DNA from: Chloroflexota bacterium
GTDB taxonomy: Bacteria; Chloroflexota; Anaerolineae; UBA3071
DNA length: 7,695 nucleotides
Assembly: GCA_014383605.1 (NCBI GenBank)
Contig: JACNHM010000422.1
Coordinates: 1-7,695, forward strand
Direction of reading: 5' to 3'
The notes beneath the pieces were generated by a model. It searched no databases and had not been told where the DNA came from. It saw nothing but the letters and a program-made list of their open reading frames with translations. Position numbers and translations under genes: made by a program. Shown here in pieces: positions 1 to 7,590 of this stretch (positions are counted from its first letter, which is position 1; each line of letters starts with the position of its first letter).

Positions 1-106
1 CGACGGTCAGGCTCTCGATGTTGAAGTTGCGGCGGCGGAAAAGGCTGGAAATCCGATTCAGCACGCCGGGTTTGTCTTCCATCAAAGCGACCAGAGTATG
101 CCTCAT
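1..106 (-). CDS. ilvN: Acetolactate synthase small (regulatory) subunit, N-terminal part only
   Basis: Only the first 35 codons are in the window; the gene runs off the left edge. The translation begins [20 protein letters not shown] and continues [15 protein letters not shown], the first beta-strand and helix of the ACT domain of IlvN/IlvH. In this family the subunit binds the catalytic subunit IlvB, raises its activity and confers feedback inhibition by valine. The ATG at 106-104 overlaps the ilvB stop codon as ATGA, and a purine-rich Shine-Dalgarno (GGGGGGAGG, 121-112 region) lies inside the end of ilvB. This points to translational coupling and balanced production of the two subunits. Identity is secure despite truncation because the ACT signature ([18 protein letters not shown]) is very characteristic. 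Confidence 0.95.
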   Translation of the reverse strand, partial: MRHTLVALMEDKPGVLNRISSLFRRRNFNIESLTV

Positions 107-1833
107 CTTGAACCTCCCCCCTTTTGAGCTTTGAACTTTGAGCTTTGAACTTCCTCCGGTTGCGGTCTCCGCAGCATGTCGCCGATAGAGCCGCCGGGCG
201 CGACCATGGGATAGACGTTCTCCTCCTGCTCGACGATGAAGTCAATCAGAGCCGGCCCGTCGGTGGCCATGGCCTGCTCGATGGCAGGAATCACCTCGCT
301 TTTCTCTCTCACCGTGAAGCCAGGGATGCCGTAGGCTTCCGCCACCTTGGCGAAGTCAGGCCCCAGGAGCGGTGTGCCGGAATAGCGTCCCTCGAAGAAG
401 AGCTGCTGCCACTGGCGCACCATGCCCAGGAATCCGTTGTTCAGAATGGCTATCTTGATGGGTAACTCTTCCTGAACCACCGTAGCCAGCTCTTGGATGT
501 TCATCTGGAAGCCGCCGTCGCCGGCCGTGGCCCAGACCGTCTCATCGGGCTTTCCCATCTGGGCCCCGATAGCCGCCGGCAGAGCGAAGCCCATGGTGCC
601 CAGCCCTCCTGAGGAGAGCAGGCCGCGCGGCTTATGGTGGAGGAAGTACTGGGCCTCCCACATCTGATTCTGCCCCACGTCGCTGACCATGATGGCGTTG
701 CCTCCGGTGGCGTGCCAGATCTGGCGGACAGCGTACGGGGGGATGAGGGCGTCGGTCTCCTGCGTCAGAATGTCGCGCTCGGCTGACTCGGCGCGCCATC
801 TGTCAATCTTGCCGATCCAATCTGAGTGGCTGGTTGATTCGATCAAGGGGAGGAGAGCCTGGAGGATGTTCCTGGCATCGCCGACGATGGGCAGATCCAC
901 CGGCACGTTCTTGCCTATTTCCACCGGGTCAATATCTATGTGGATGATTTTCGCCTCAGGGGCGAAGGTGCTGACCGGCCCCGTCAGGCGGTCATCGAAG
1001 CGGCTGCCGATATTGAGGATCAAGTCCGCTTCTTGCAGGGCCTTGTTGGCGTAGGCCTCGCCGTGCATGCCCCCCATCCCCAGGCAGAGGGGATGGGTTT
1101 CGGGGATGGTGCTGAGGCCCAGCAGCGTGTTGACTACCGGGATCTGGGCTTTCTCCGCCAACTCTCTCAGCTCGGCTTCGGCGCCAGCGAGCATAACCCC
1201 GTGGCCGGCGATGATGAGGGGACGTTGGGCCTCGTTGGTGAGCTGGGCGGCCTGCTTGATCTGGCGTCGGTTGCCGATCAGGGTGGGGCGGTAGCCGGGA
1301 AGGTTCACCTCTTCCGGATACTCATATTCCACGCTGGCAGCTTGTGCGTCCTTGGCGATATCTATCAGCACCGGCCCTGGCCGCCCGCTGCGGGCAATGT
1401 GGAACGCCTCTTTAATCACCGTGGGCAGGGCTTCGACCTCTGTTACCAGGTAGTTGTGCTTGGTGATGGGCAAAGTGATGCCGGTGATGTCCACCTCTTG
1501 AAAAGCATCTTTGCCGATCAACGAGGTGGGTACCTGGCCAGTGATGGCTACCACTGGCGAGGAGTCCATGTACGCCGTGGCCAGCCCAGTCACCAGGTTG
1601 GTAGCCCCCGGCCCTGAGGTGGCAAGGCACACCCCCACCTTGCCCGTGACCCGGGCGTAGCCGTCGGCGGCGTGGGCTGCCGCTTGCTCGTGGCGCATCA
1701 GGACGTGGTGGATGGGATATTCGGGCAAGGCGTGGTAGAGGTGAATCACCGCCCCGCCCGAGATGCCGAACACCACCTCCACCCCCTCCCGCACCAGACT
1801 CTCCCAAACGATGTGAGCTCCGCTAAGTTTCAT
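103..1833 (-). CDS. ilvB: Acetolactate synthase large (catalytic) subunit
   Basis: Thiamine-diphosphate enzyme that condenses two pyruvates to acetolactate (or pyruvate and 2-oxobutyrate to acetohydroxybutyrate), the first shared step of valine, leucine and isoleucine synthesis (EC 2.2.1.6). The 576-residue product has the expected order: an N-terminal pyrimidine-binding domain with the catalytic glutamate in MRHEQAA (Glu49) and GPGATN near 75-80, a central domain, and a C-terminal ThDP/Mg domain with GDGGFQMN near 438-445 and [14 protein letters not shown] near 463-476. The ATG at 1833 is preferred over an in-frame TTG four codons upstream because GGAGGG lies 4 nt before it. The normal family C-terminus seems to end near [12 protein letters not shown]; the last 15 residues ([15 protein letters not shown]) come from a short tandem repeat plus the ilvN ribosome binding site. 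Its stop overlaps the ilvN start. Confidence 0.97.
   Translation of the reverse strand: MKLSGAHIVWESLVREGVEVVFGISGGAVIHLYHALPEYPIHHVLMRHEQAAAHAADGYARVTGKVGVCLATSGPGATNLVTGLATAYMDSSPVVAITGQVPTSLIGKDAFQEVDITGITLPITKHNYLVTEVEALPTVIKEAFHIARSGRPGPVLIDIAKDAQAASVEYEYPEEVNLPGYRPTLIGNRRQIKQAAQLTNEAQRPLIIAGHGVMLAGAEAELRELAEKAQIPVVNTLLGLSTIPETHPLCLGMGGMHGEAYANKALQEADLILNIGSRFDDRLTGPVSTFAPEAKIIHIDIDPVEIGKNVPVDLPIVGDARNILQALLPLIESTSHSDWIGKIDRWRAESAERDILTQETDALIPPYAVRQIWHATGGNAIMVSDVGQNQMWEAQYFLHHKPRGLLSSGGLGTMGFALPAAIGAQMGKPDETVWATAGDGGFQMNIQELATVVQEELPIKIAILNNGFLGMVRQWQQLFFEGRYSGTPLLGPDFAKVAEAYGIPGFTVREKSEVIPAIEQAMATDGPALIDFIVEQEENVYPMVAPGGSIGDMLRRPQPEEVQSSKFKAQKGGGSR
125..152. repeat. Heptamer tandem repeat inside the 3' end of ilvB
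   Basis: Four exact-length 7-bp units of consensus TGARCTT on the plus strand (TGAGCTT and TGAACTT alternating). On the coding strand they read AAGTTCA/AAGCTCA and encode most of the tail VQSSKFKAQ of IlvB. They lie directly before the ilvN ribosome binding site. Confidence 0.85.
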
Positions 1834-1835
1834 GG

Positions 1836-1844
1836 TTCCCTCCA
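1836..1844 (-). promoter_or_regulatory. Ribosome binding site of ilvB
   Basis: On the minus strand GGAGGG (1843-1838) precedes the ATG at 1833 by 4 nt. It supports this start over the in-frame TTG at 1845, which would place the Shine-Dalgarno inside the gene. The GGAG comes from the last heptamer unit. Confidence 0.75.
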
Positions 1845-1881
1845 ATCTCTAACCTCCAACTTCCAATATCCAACTTCCAAC
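1840..1881. repeat. Heptamer tandem repeat upstream of ilvB
   Basis: Six consecutive 7-bp units, on the minus strand fitting RTTRGAN (GTTGGAA, GTTGGAT, ATTGGAA, GTTGGAG, GTTAGAG, ATTGGAG). They fill nearly all of the 48-bp gap between the aminotransferase-like gene and ilvB. The last unit merges into GGAGGG, the apparent ribosome binding site of ilvB. Confidence 0.9.
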
Positions 1882-2271
1882 TCACGGCCCTACGAAGCGA
1901 GACGAGGGCATTCCGTTAGCCTGAGAGTCAAGGTCCATGTATTTGACGATGAGTCTTCCCAGGCGCTTGATGCCCTCCTCGATCTCGTTGGGTTCTAAAT
2001 GCGAGAAATGGAGGATGGCGGTGTTGCGCTCGTCGTGAGCCACTGGGCCGGGAATGAAGGCCACTCCCTCCTGTTCGGACAATCGCAGCAGTTCCCCAGG
2101 GTCAATCTCCAGGGGTAGGACTACCCAAAGGGGGGCGTTGCCCTGCGGAGAGATCCAGGCGACCACGTGGGGAAGGTGTCGCCGCGCGGCCTGGTAGACG
2201 GCGTCGCGCTGCTCCTCCTGAGCGCCCAAAGGGTTGTGACTCTCGTAAACGAAACGGATATCGTTTTTCAT
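1882..2271 (-). CDS. Stand-alone C-terminal domain of a class I/II (LysN/MocR-like) aminotransferase
   Basis: A 129-residue protein that resembles only the last ~100 residues of fold-type I PLP aminotransferases of the 2-aminoadipate (LysN)/MocR group. The family pattern RRDAMLEAL..., W..P.GG.FLWV.LP, GVAF.PG, RNTLRLNFS and IEEGIRRL is matched here by QRDAVYQAARRHLP, WISPQGNAPLWVVLP (39-53), EGVAFIPG (68-75), RNTAILHFS (82-90) and NEIEEGIKRLGRLI (95-108). The PLP-lysine domain is absent, and the arginine that in the family binds the substrate carboxylate (LRLNFS) is replaced (AILHFS), so catalysis is unlikely. The ATG at 2271 is chosen because AAAGGAG (2286-2280) sits 8 nt upstream; an upstream ATG at 2292 overlaps the ilvD stop as TGATG. 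The last ~11 residues (NGMPSSRFVGP) do not match the family. It could be a decayed gene, but the open frame and good ribosome binding site argue for expression. Confidence 0.7.
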   Translation of the reverse strand: MKNDIRFVYESHNPLGAQEEQRDAVYQAARRHLPHVVAWISPQGNAPLWVVLPLEIDPGELLRLSEQEGVAFIPGPVAHDERNTAILHFSHLEPNEIEEGIKRLGRLIVKYMDLDSQANGMPSSRFVGP

Positions 2272-2291
2272 GATTTCTTCTCCTTTCTTCA

Positions 2292-3953
2292 TCAACTTTT
2301 GAAAACCGCGCCTGTGCTGGCCGAAGTGACAGCCTCGGCGTAGCGCTTCAGGTAGCCGGAGCTCACTTTGGGTTGCCAGGGCGGCAGGTCAGCCAGGCGA
2401 TTGTTGATCTCCCCCTCGGTCAGCTCCAGGTTCAGGGAGTGAGCGGGGATGTCAATGGCGATGGGGTCGCCATCCCTGACGATGGCCAGCAGGCCACCTG
2501 CTGCCGCCTCGGGCGAGATGTGGCCGATGGCTGCCCCCTGGGTAGCTCCGGAGAATCGCCCGTCGGTCAGCAAAGCTATCTCCCTGTCCATGCCCATGCC
2601 AGTGAGCAGGGAGGTGGGGGTCAGCATCTCCCGCATCCCTGGCCCGCCTCGTGGCCCTTCGTAGCGGATGACGATGACGTCGCCTTTCTGGAAGCGACCG
2701 GCCATGATCGCAGCGGTGGCCTCTTCCTCTGAGTCAAAAACCCGCGCTGGCCCGCGGTGGGTGAGCATCTCAGGGGCTACGGCCGCCTGCTTGACCACCG
2801 ATCCTTCGGGGGCCAGGTTGCCGAAGAGCATGGCCAGGCCGCCAGTGGGCGAGTACGGATCATCGAGGGGGCGGATCACTCCAGGGTCGAACACTGTTGC
2901 ACCGGCCAGGTTCTCGCCCAGACTGTGGCCCGTCACCGTCAGGGCCTCGTCGTCCAGCAGGCCAGCGGGCATCAGTCGGCCCATCACGGCGGGTATGCCG
3001 CCTGCCCGATCCAGATCCTCGATGTGATGCTTGCCGGCGGGGCTCATCTTGCACAAGTGCGGCGTGCGCGCGCTGAAATCGTTGAGCTTAGCCAGCGGGA
3101 AATCCACCCCAGCCTCGTGGGCCACAGCCAGCAGGTGCAGAATGGAGTTGGTGGAGCCTCCCAGAGCCATGTCCACAGTGAAGGCGTTGCTAAAGGCGGC
3201 GTGAGTCAGGATGTCCAAAGGCCGGATGTCCTTCTCCAGTAGCTCCATCACTTGCAGGCCCGCCTCTTTGGCCAGGCATATTCGCTGCGCGCTGATGGCG
3301 GGGATGGTGCCGTTGCCGGGCAGGCCCATGCCCAGTGCTTCTGTCAGGCAATTCATGGTGTTGGCCGTGAACATGCCCGCGCAGGAGCCGCAGCCAGGAC
3401 AGGCCGCCCGCTCCAGTCGCAGTAGATCGGCCTCGCTCATCTCACCTCTGGCCGCCGCTCCCACGGCTTTGAAGACATCGCTGAGGTCAACGTATTCTCC
3501 GTCCAACTGGCCAGCCAGCATCGGCCCGCCACTGATGAGCAGGGAAGGGACGTTGAGCCGGGCGGCGGCCATCAACATAGCCGGGATGATCTTGTCGCAG
3601 TTGGGGATGAGCACCAGGGCATCGAAGGCATGAGCCTGGGCCATTATCTCCACCGAGTCGGCGATGAGCTCACGACTGGGCAGGGAATACTTCATGCCCT
3701 GGTGGTTCATGGCCAGTCCGTCGCAGACGCTGATGGTGGAGCACTCAAAGGGCGTGCCGCCGGCCATGCGGACGCCGGCCGCGGCGGCAGCGGCGATGTG
3801 GCGCAGGTGGGTGTGGCCGGGGATAACCTCGTTGAAGGAGTTGATGATGCCTACAAATGGCTGATCCATCTCCCGGTCGGTGCACCCCACCGCGCGCAGG
3901 AGCGAGCGGTGAGGGGCCCGTTCTATCCCTTGTTTCAGTGCTTCGCTTCTCAT
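2292..3953 (-). CDS. ilvD: Dihydroxy-acid dehydratase
   Basis: Iron-sulfur, Mg-dependent dehydratase that converts 2,3-dihydroxy-isovalerate and 2,3-dihydroxy-3-methylvalerate to the 2-oxo acids, the third step of valine/isoleucine synthesis (EC 4.2.1.9). At 553 residues it has normal family length. Visible signatures are [20 protein letters not shown] (76-95), [10 protein letters not shown] (117-126, cluster Cys119 and the adjacent Asp-Lys), [18 protein letters not shown] (184-201), [11 protein letters not shown] (433-443) and [10 protein letters not shown] (464-473, catalytic Ser468). The segment VIPGHTHL (44-50) has no cysteine where [2Fe-2S] members often carry PPCN.H, so it looks more like the E. 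coli-type enzyme; cluster type is not certain. The ATG at 3953 has GGAG 11 nt upstream. It is the first large gene after the leader, and its stop is 20 nt from the next start. Confidence 0.97.
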   Translation of the reverse strand: MRSEALKQGIERAPHRSLLRAVGCTDREMDQPFVGIINSFNEVIPGHTHLRHIAAAAAAGVRMAGGTPFECSTISVCDGLAMNHQGMKYSLPSRELIADSVEIMAQAHAFDALVLIPNCDKIIPAMLMAAARLNVPSLLISGGPMLAGQLDGEYVDLSDVFKAVGAAARGEMSEADLLRLERAACPGCGSCAGMFTANTMNCLTEALGMGLPGNGTIPAISAQRICLAKEAGLQVMELLEKDIRPLDILTHAAFSNAFTVDMALGGSTNSILHLLAVAHEAGVDFPLAKLNDFSARTPHLCKMSPAGKHHIEDLDRAGGIPAVMGRLMPAGLLDDEALTVTGHSLGENLAGATVFDPGVIRPLDDPYSPTGGLAMLFGNLAPEGSVVKQAAVAPEMLTHRGPARVFDSEEEATAAIMAGRFQKGDVIVIRYEGPRGGPGMREMLTPTSLLTGMGMDREIALLTDGRFSGATQGAAIGHISPEAAAGGLLAIVRDGDPIAIDIPAHSLNLELTEGEINNRLADLPPWQPKVSSGYLKRYAEAVTSASTGAVFKS

Positions 3954-4062
3954 TCCTGGTCATTCTCCTTTCGCTACCCAAACAAAACGCCTTGGCCCGC
4001 ACGGTCGGTAAGACAGCGTGGGCGAAGGCATCATTGCAGAATCGTCGTCAGAGACGTTAGAG

Positions 4063-4084
4063 AGCAGGTCACCTCAGACCTGCT
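4063..4084. other. Perfect 8-bp hairpin in the ilvD leader
   Basis: AGCAGGTC (4063-4070) and GACCTGCT (4077-4084) are perfect inverted repeats around a 6-nt loop. No T-run follows on the minus strand, so it is not an intrinsic terminator. It may be an RNA structure or a protein-binding dyad. Confidence 0.7.
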
Positions 4085-4109
4085 TAGTCGTTATTCAGTT
4101 GCGCGGTGA

Positions 4110-4254
4110 CTACTCACCTGCTCCCGCTGGACCCTAGTCCAGCGGCCTAGGCGATCTATTGTGACCTTGGTCAAGCGCGTGTTTCACAATCTTGGCACTG
4201 GTCATCGCCGTTGGAGCAGCGGACTAGGGTCCGCTGCGAGCATAAAGTGAGTAG
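4110..4254. repeat. 145-bp imperfect inverted repeat with two terminal hairpins (MITE-like or structured RNA)
   Basis: The ends CTACTCAC (4110-4117) and GTGAGTAG (4247-4254) are complementary, as are TGCTC (4119-4123) and GAGCA (4238-4242). Immediately inside are two perfect 9-bp hairpins, CCGCTGGAC-CCTA-GTCCAGCGG (4124-4145) and GCAGCGGAC-TAGG-GTCCGCTGC (4216-4237). They share an inverted GGACCCTAGTCC core but have different, internally compensated stems, and their loops CCTA and TAGG are complementary. Further in, GGCGAT (4150-4155) pairs with ATCGCC (4204-4209) and ATTGTGA (4158-4164) with TCACAAT (4184-4190). The sum is a four-way-junction fold. No target-site duplication is evident and no ORF lies inside. 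Confidence 0.75.
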
Positions 4255-4294
4255 ATATGTTGCACGAATGTGGTTCAGTTTACTGTTCTGCTGC

Positions 4295-4327
4295 AAAACA
4301 AAAAAGCCTCCCGATTGGGAGGCTTTT
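4295..4327 (-). terminator. Intrinsic terminator (attenuator) of the ilv leader
   Basis: On the minus strand a stem GCCTCCC-AATC-GGGAGGC (4323-4306), extended by four A:T pairs, is followed by TTTTTTGTTTT (4305-4295). The T-run is stronger on the minus strand (six T) than on the plus strand (four T), so it is oriented with the ilv operon. It lies 19 nt after the leader-peptide stop and about 340 nt before ilvD. Its 5' arm, CCTCCCAA, is also complementary to the leader-peptide codons at 4366-4359, giving mutually exclusive structures. Confidence 0.9.
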
Positions 4328-4346
4328 CAAATTGCAATTATGTATT

Positions 4347-4448
4347 CTACCCCGATCTCCTCCCAACCATCATTAGCCCCTCAATGCTAAGGAGCTCAAC
4401 TACGATGAGGCTAATAATGATGGGATTTGTCTGCGGGGTTTGGCTCAT
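4347..4448 (-). CDS. Branched-chain amino acid leader peptide (ilv attenuator)
   Basis: A 33-residue ORF, ATG 4448 to TAG 4347. Residues 10-22 read IIISLIVVELLSI: 10 of 13 are Ile, Leu or Val, and 12 of 33 overall. This composition is the hallmark of leader peptides such as IlvL of E. coli, where ribosome stalling at these codons senses charged tRNA levels. The ORF starts about 33 nt after the inferred transcription start and ends 19 nt before the terminator. Codons 28-31 contain TTGGGAGG, complementary to the terminator 5' arm; codons 9-14 contain CCATCATTATTAGCC, which can pair with GGCTAATGATGG in codons 24-28. The Shine-Dalgarno is weak (ATAGGG, about 13 nt upstream), and an in-frame TAG just upstream makes this ATG the only sensible start. 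Too short for standard gene callers; function is inferred from composition and position. Confidence 0.85.
   Translation of the reverse strand: MSQTPQTNPIIISLIVVELLSIEGLMMVGRRSG
4359..4423 (-). promoter_or_regulatory. Competing RNA segments 1 and 2 of the attenuator
   Basis: Segment 1 (CCATCATTATTAGCC, 4423-4409) can pair with GGCTAATGATGG (4378-4367): 12 bp with a 3-nt bulge. Segment 2 (GGTTGGGAGG, 4368-4359) can pair with CCTCCCAATC (4322-4313) of the terminator: eight Watson-Crick pairs, then one G-U and one G-C. A ribosome stalled on codons 10-22 would cover segment 1 and leave segment 2 free to block the terminator. A ribosome at the stop codon would cover segment 2 and let the terminator form. 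Confidence 0.75.
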
Positions 4449-4487
4449 TGGAATAAGACCCTATTCAGTGTTGAGGATTCTGCGGTA

Positions 4488-4516
4488 ATTGTAGCACAGA
4501 TTGGATCATCTGTCAA
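4488..4516 (-). promoter_or_regulatory. Sigma-70-type promoter of the ilv leader/operon
   Basis: On the minus strand TTGACA (4516-4511), a 17-bp spacer and TACAAT (4493-4488) form a near-consensus housekeeping promoter. Transcription would start near 4481, giving a 5' UTR of about 33 nt before the leader peptide. A dyad, ACAGAT-N6-ATCTGT (4496-4513), fills the spacer. Confidence 0.85.
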
Positions 4517-4522
4517 ATTGAC
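4496..4522. promoter_or_regulatory. Candidate operator dyads between the divergent promoters
   Basis: Two small inverted repeats lie here: ACAGAT-N6-ATCTGT (4496-4513), between the -10 and -35 of the ilv promoter, and GTCAA-A-TTGAC (4512-4522), formed by the back-to-back -35 boxes. ACAGAT recurs at 4565-4570 and 4577-4582 in the early plus-strand transcript region. The second dyad may be a by-product of the two -35 consensus sequences. A bound regulator is only inferred. Confidence 0.35.
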
Positions 4523-4546
4523 CCGCCTGATTTTATATGCTATAAT
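4518..4546 (+). promoter_or_regulatory. Sigma-70-type promoter of the antitoxin-toxin-eno gene string
   Basis: TTGACC (4518-4523), a 17-bp spacer and a perfect TATAAT (4541-4546). Transcription would start near 4553, just before AAAGGA (4560-4565) and the first short ORF. It is divergent from the ilv promoter, with the two -35 boxes separated by one base (4517). Confidence 0.85.
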
Positions 4547-4572
4547 CAGCGCTGACCTGAAAGGACAGATCT

Positions 4573-4641
4573 ATGAACAGATACCGATTTACAGTGATCA
4601 TCGAACGTCAGCTCTTGAAGGCGAAGGGAGGTGTTACTTGA
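4573..4641 (+). CDS. 22-residue ORF resembling the N-terminus of HicB antitoxin (remnant or leader ORF)
   Basis: ATG 4573 to TGA 4641, preceded by AAAGGA (4560-4565) 7 nt upstream. The first half, MNRYRFTVIIE, matches the typical opening beta-strand of HicB-family antitoxins (M.YRFTVVIEKD...); the rest (RQLLKAKGGVT) does not. Its stop overlaps the next start as TGATG, the classic coupling arrangement, and it is the first ORF after the plus-strand promoter. It could be a truncated hicB whose ribosome binding site now serves the operon, or a short coupling ORF with chance resemblance. No HicA-like gene is visible. The translation signals are clear; the HicB link rests on 11 residues. Confidence 0.4.
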   Translation: MNRYRFTVIIERQLLKAKGGVT

Positions 4642-4933
4642 TGTCAACGGTCACGGTAAGCAAGAAATACACTGATATCCTTGCTCCTCTGGGCGACGTA
4701 CAACGTGCAGTAGACGAGGCGTTGCGCCACTACGCCATGGAGAGAATCGGCCAGCGCATCGCCGATTTACGTCGCCAGACCCGGCCCTGGGAAGAGAAGT
4801 ATGATTGTACGTACGAGGTTTTCTACGCCCGTGTTACCGGCGATGAGGAGTATGTGGCTAGTCTTCGTCAAAGTCATCCCACCTGGGAGCGTGACTTCCA
4901 GCAGTGGGAGTTCTACGTCGAGGAGATGCGCGA

Positions 4934-6633
<1,700 letters not shown>

Positions 6634-6645
6634 AGGAGGTTCAAA

Positions 6646-7590
6646 ATGCGCAGCAAGTACGTACTAATCGGACTGGTCGGAATTGTGGTAGGGGTGTTGC
6701 TCGCATCGGTGGCAGTGGTGCTGGCCGGGCAGATAGATTCCCCCGAGGCTCCTACTCATGCCGACGCGCAGATGTACACCCTGGAGCAGATCTATGACCG
6801 CCTGGATACTGGGGCAGAGACTGCGAAGATGACCACGTTCACGGAGCCCAGCAGCGGGCCGACGGCGGGTACGGGCCACACCCTGGATGAGGTGATGGCC
6901 GAGGCCCCGGCGGTGGATGACACGAATGGCGCTGGCGTGGCCGATGTGTCCAGTGGCAAGACCGCCTGGGGGTTGACTTCGGGCGCGTGGGGGGTGATCA
7001 CCGGCACCGGTACCATCGCCACCTATGCCGCTGTTGTTCCCAAGACCGGAGTGACCGTAACAATTGCTACTGGCGATGACGGCGACCTGGAGAAAGGCGT
7101 CGCCTGGCCGAATCCCCGTTTCACGAAGAGCAGTGGCACGGTGACGGACAACCTGACGGGGCTGATCTGGTTGCAGGATGCCAATTGCATTAGTACCCAG
7201 CATGCAACCTACAACTTTGACAATGATGTTACGGCTGGGGATGGTAGAGTCACTTGGCAGCATGCGTTGGACTTCGTGGCAGGGATCAACGCTGGGACCT
7301 ACTCCAACTGTGGTGCGGGTCATACGGACTGGCGGCTGCCGAACGTAAACGAGCTGTTGAGCCTGATCCATTATGGTGTTTACGACCCTTCTGTGCCCGA
7401 CACGGCGGGAACGGGAAGGTGGACGGCTGACACTCCATTCGACGGCGTCCAGTCGTACGTCTACTGGTCGAGTACTACCTCCGCGTACCACACGGGCTAC
7501 GCCTGGTACGTGTACCTGTACGACGGCTTGGTGAACTACGACAGTAAGGCGCACGACTTCTACGTGTGGCCCGTCCGTGGCGGACAATGA
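6646..7590 (+). CDS. Exported/membrane-anchored DUF1566 (Lcl C-terminal, C-type-lectin-like) protein
   Basis: A 314-residue protein. ATG 6646 has AGAGGAGG (6632-6639), which overlaps the eno stop, 6 nt upstream; the genes are 12 nt apart. Residues 5-27 are strongly hydrophobic after MRSK, a signal peptide or N-terminal anchor, so the rest should lie outside the membrane. A linker with TGHTLDEVMAEAPAVDDTNG and SSGKTAWGLTSGAWG (near 76-116) is typical of DUF1566 proteins, as is ATGDDGDLEKGVAWPNPRF (141-159). The DUF1566 domain spans about 160-312: TVTDNLTGLIWLQDANC, WQHALDF, TDWRLPNVNELLSLI, YWSSTTSA and YVWPVRGG. Cys181 and Cys222 could form a disulfide. The last third is rich in tyrosine, all TAC codons. 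Its natural ligand is unknown; surface binding is the family inference. There is no evident functional link to enolase. Confidence 0.85.
   Translation: MRSKYVLIGLVGIVVGVLLASVAVVLAGQIDSPEAPTHADAQMYTLEQIYDRLDTGAETAKMTTFTEPSSGPTAGTGHTLDEVMAEAPAVDDTNGAGVADVSSGKTAWGLTSGAWGVITGTGTIATYAAVVPKTGVTVTIATGDDGDLEKGVAWPNPRFTKSSGTVTDNLTGLIWLQDANCISTQHATYNFDNDVTAGDGRVTWQHALDFVAGINAGTYSNCGAGHTDWRLPNVNELLSLIHYGVYDPSVPDTAGTGRWTADTPFDGVQSYVYWSSTTSAYHTGYAWYVYLYDGLVNYDSKAHDFYVWPVRGGQ

Larger units (their letters stand above)
3954..4294 (-). other. Long untranslated leader of ilvD downstream of the attenuator
   Basis: No convincing gene lies here; it would be transcribed only after read-through of the terminator at 4327-4295. 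It contains a hairpin (4063-4084), a 145-bp imperfect inverted repeat (4110-4254) and the ilvD ribosome binding site (GGAG at 3968-3965). From the inferred start near 4481 the whole leader is about 530 nt, far longer than a simple attenuator needs. Confidence 0.7.

Noticed and set aside
940..1617. Plus-strand open frame of 225 codons opposite ilvB
   Set aside because: Antisense to strongly conserved ilvB; no ribosome binding site or recognisable domain.
4124..4237. Guanidine/ppGpp (ykkC-type) riboswitch, suggested by CTAGGGTCC
   Set aside because: Only a short CTAGGG-like match, sitting in a perfect hairpin loop; the other conserved ykkC segments are not seen.
3954..4346. T-box riboswitch as the control element of the ilv operon
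   Set aside because: No T-box consensus (AGGGTGGNACCGCG-like) or specifier-loop arrangement is visible before the terminator; the Ile/Leu/Val-rich leader ORF explains the terminator better.
4440..4640. Upstream extension of the antitoxin-like gene, giving a 176-residue protein
   Set aside because: The extension begins before the promoter at 4518-4546 and covers both promoters; the ATG at 4641 has a good ribosome binding site.
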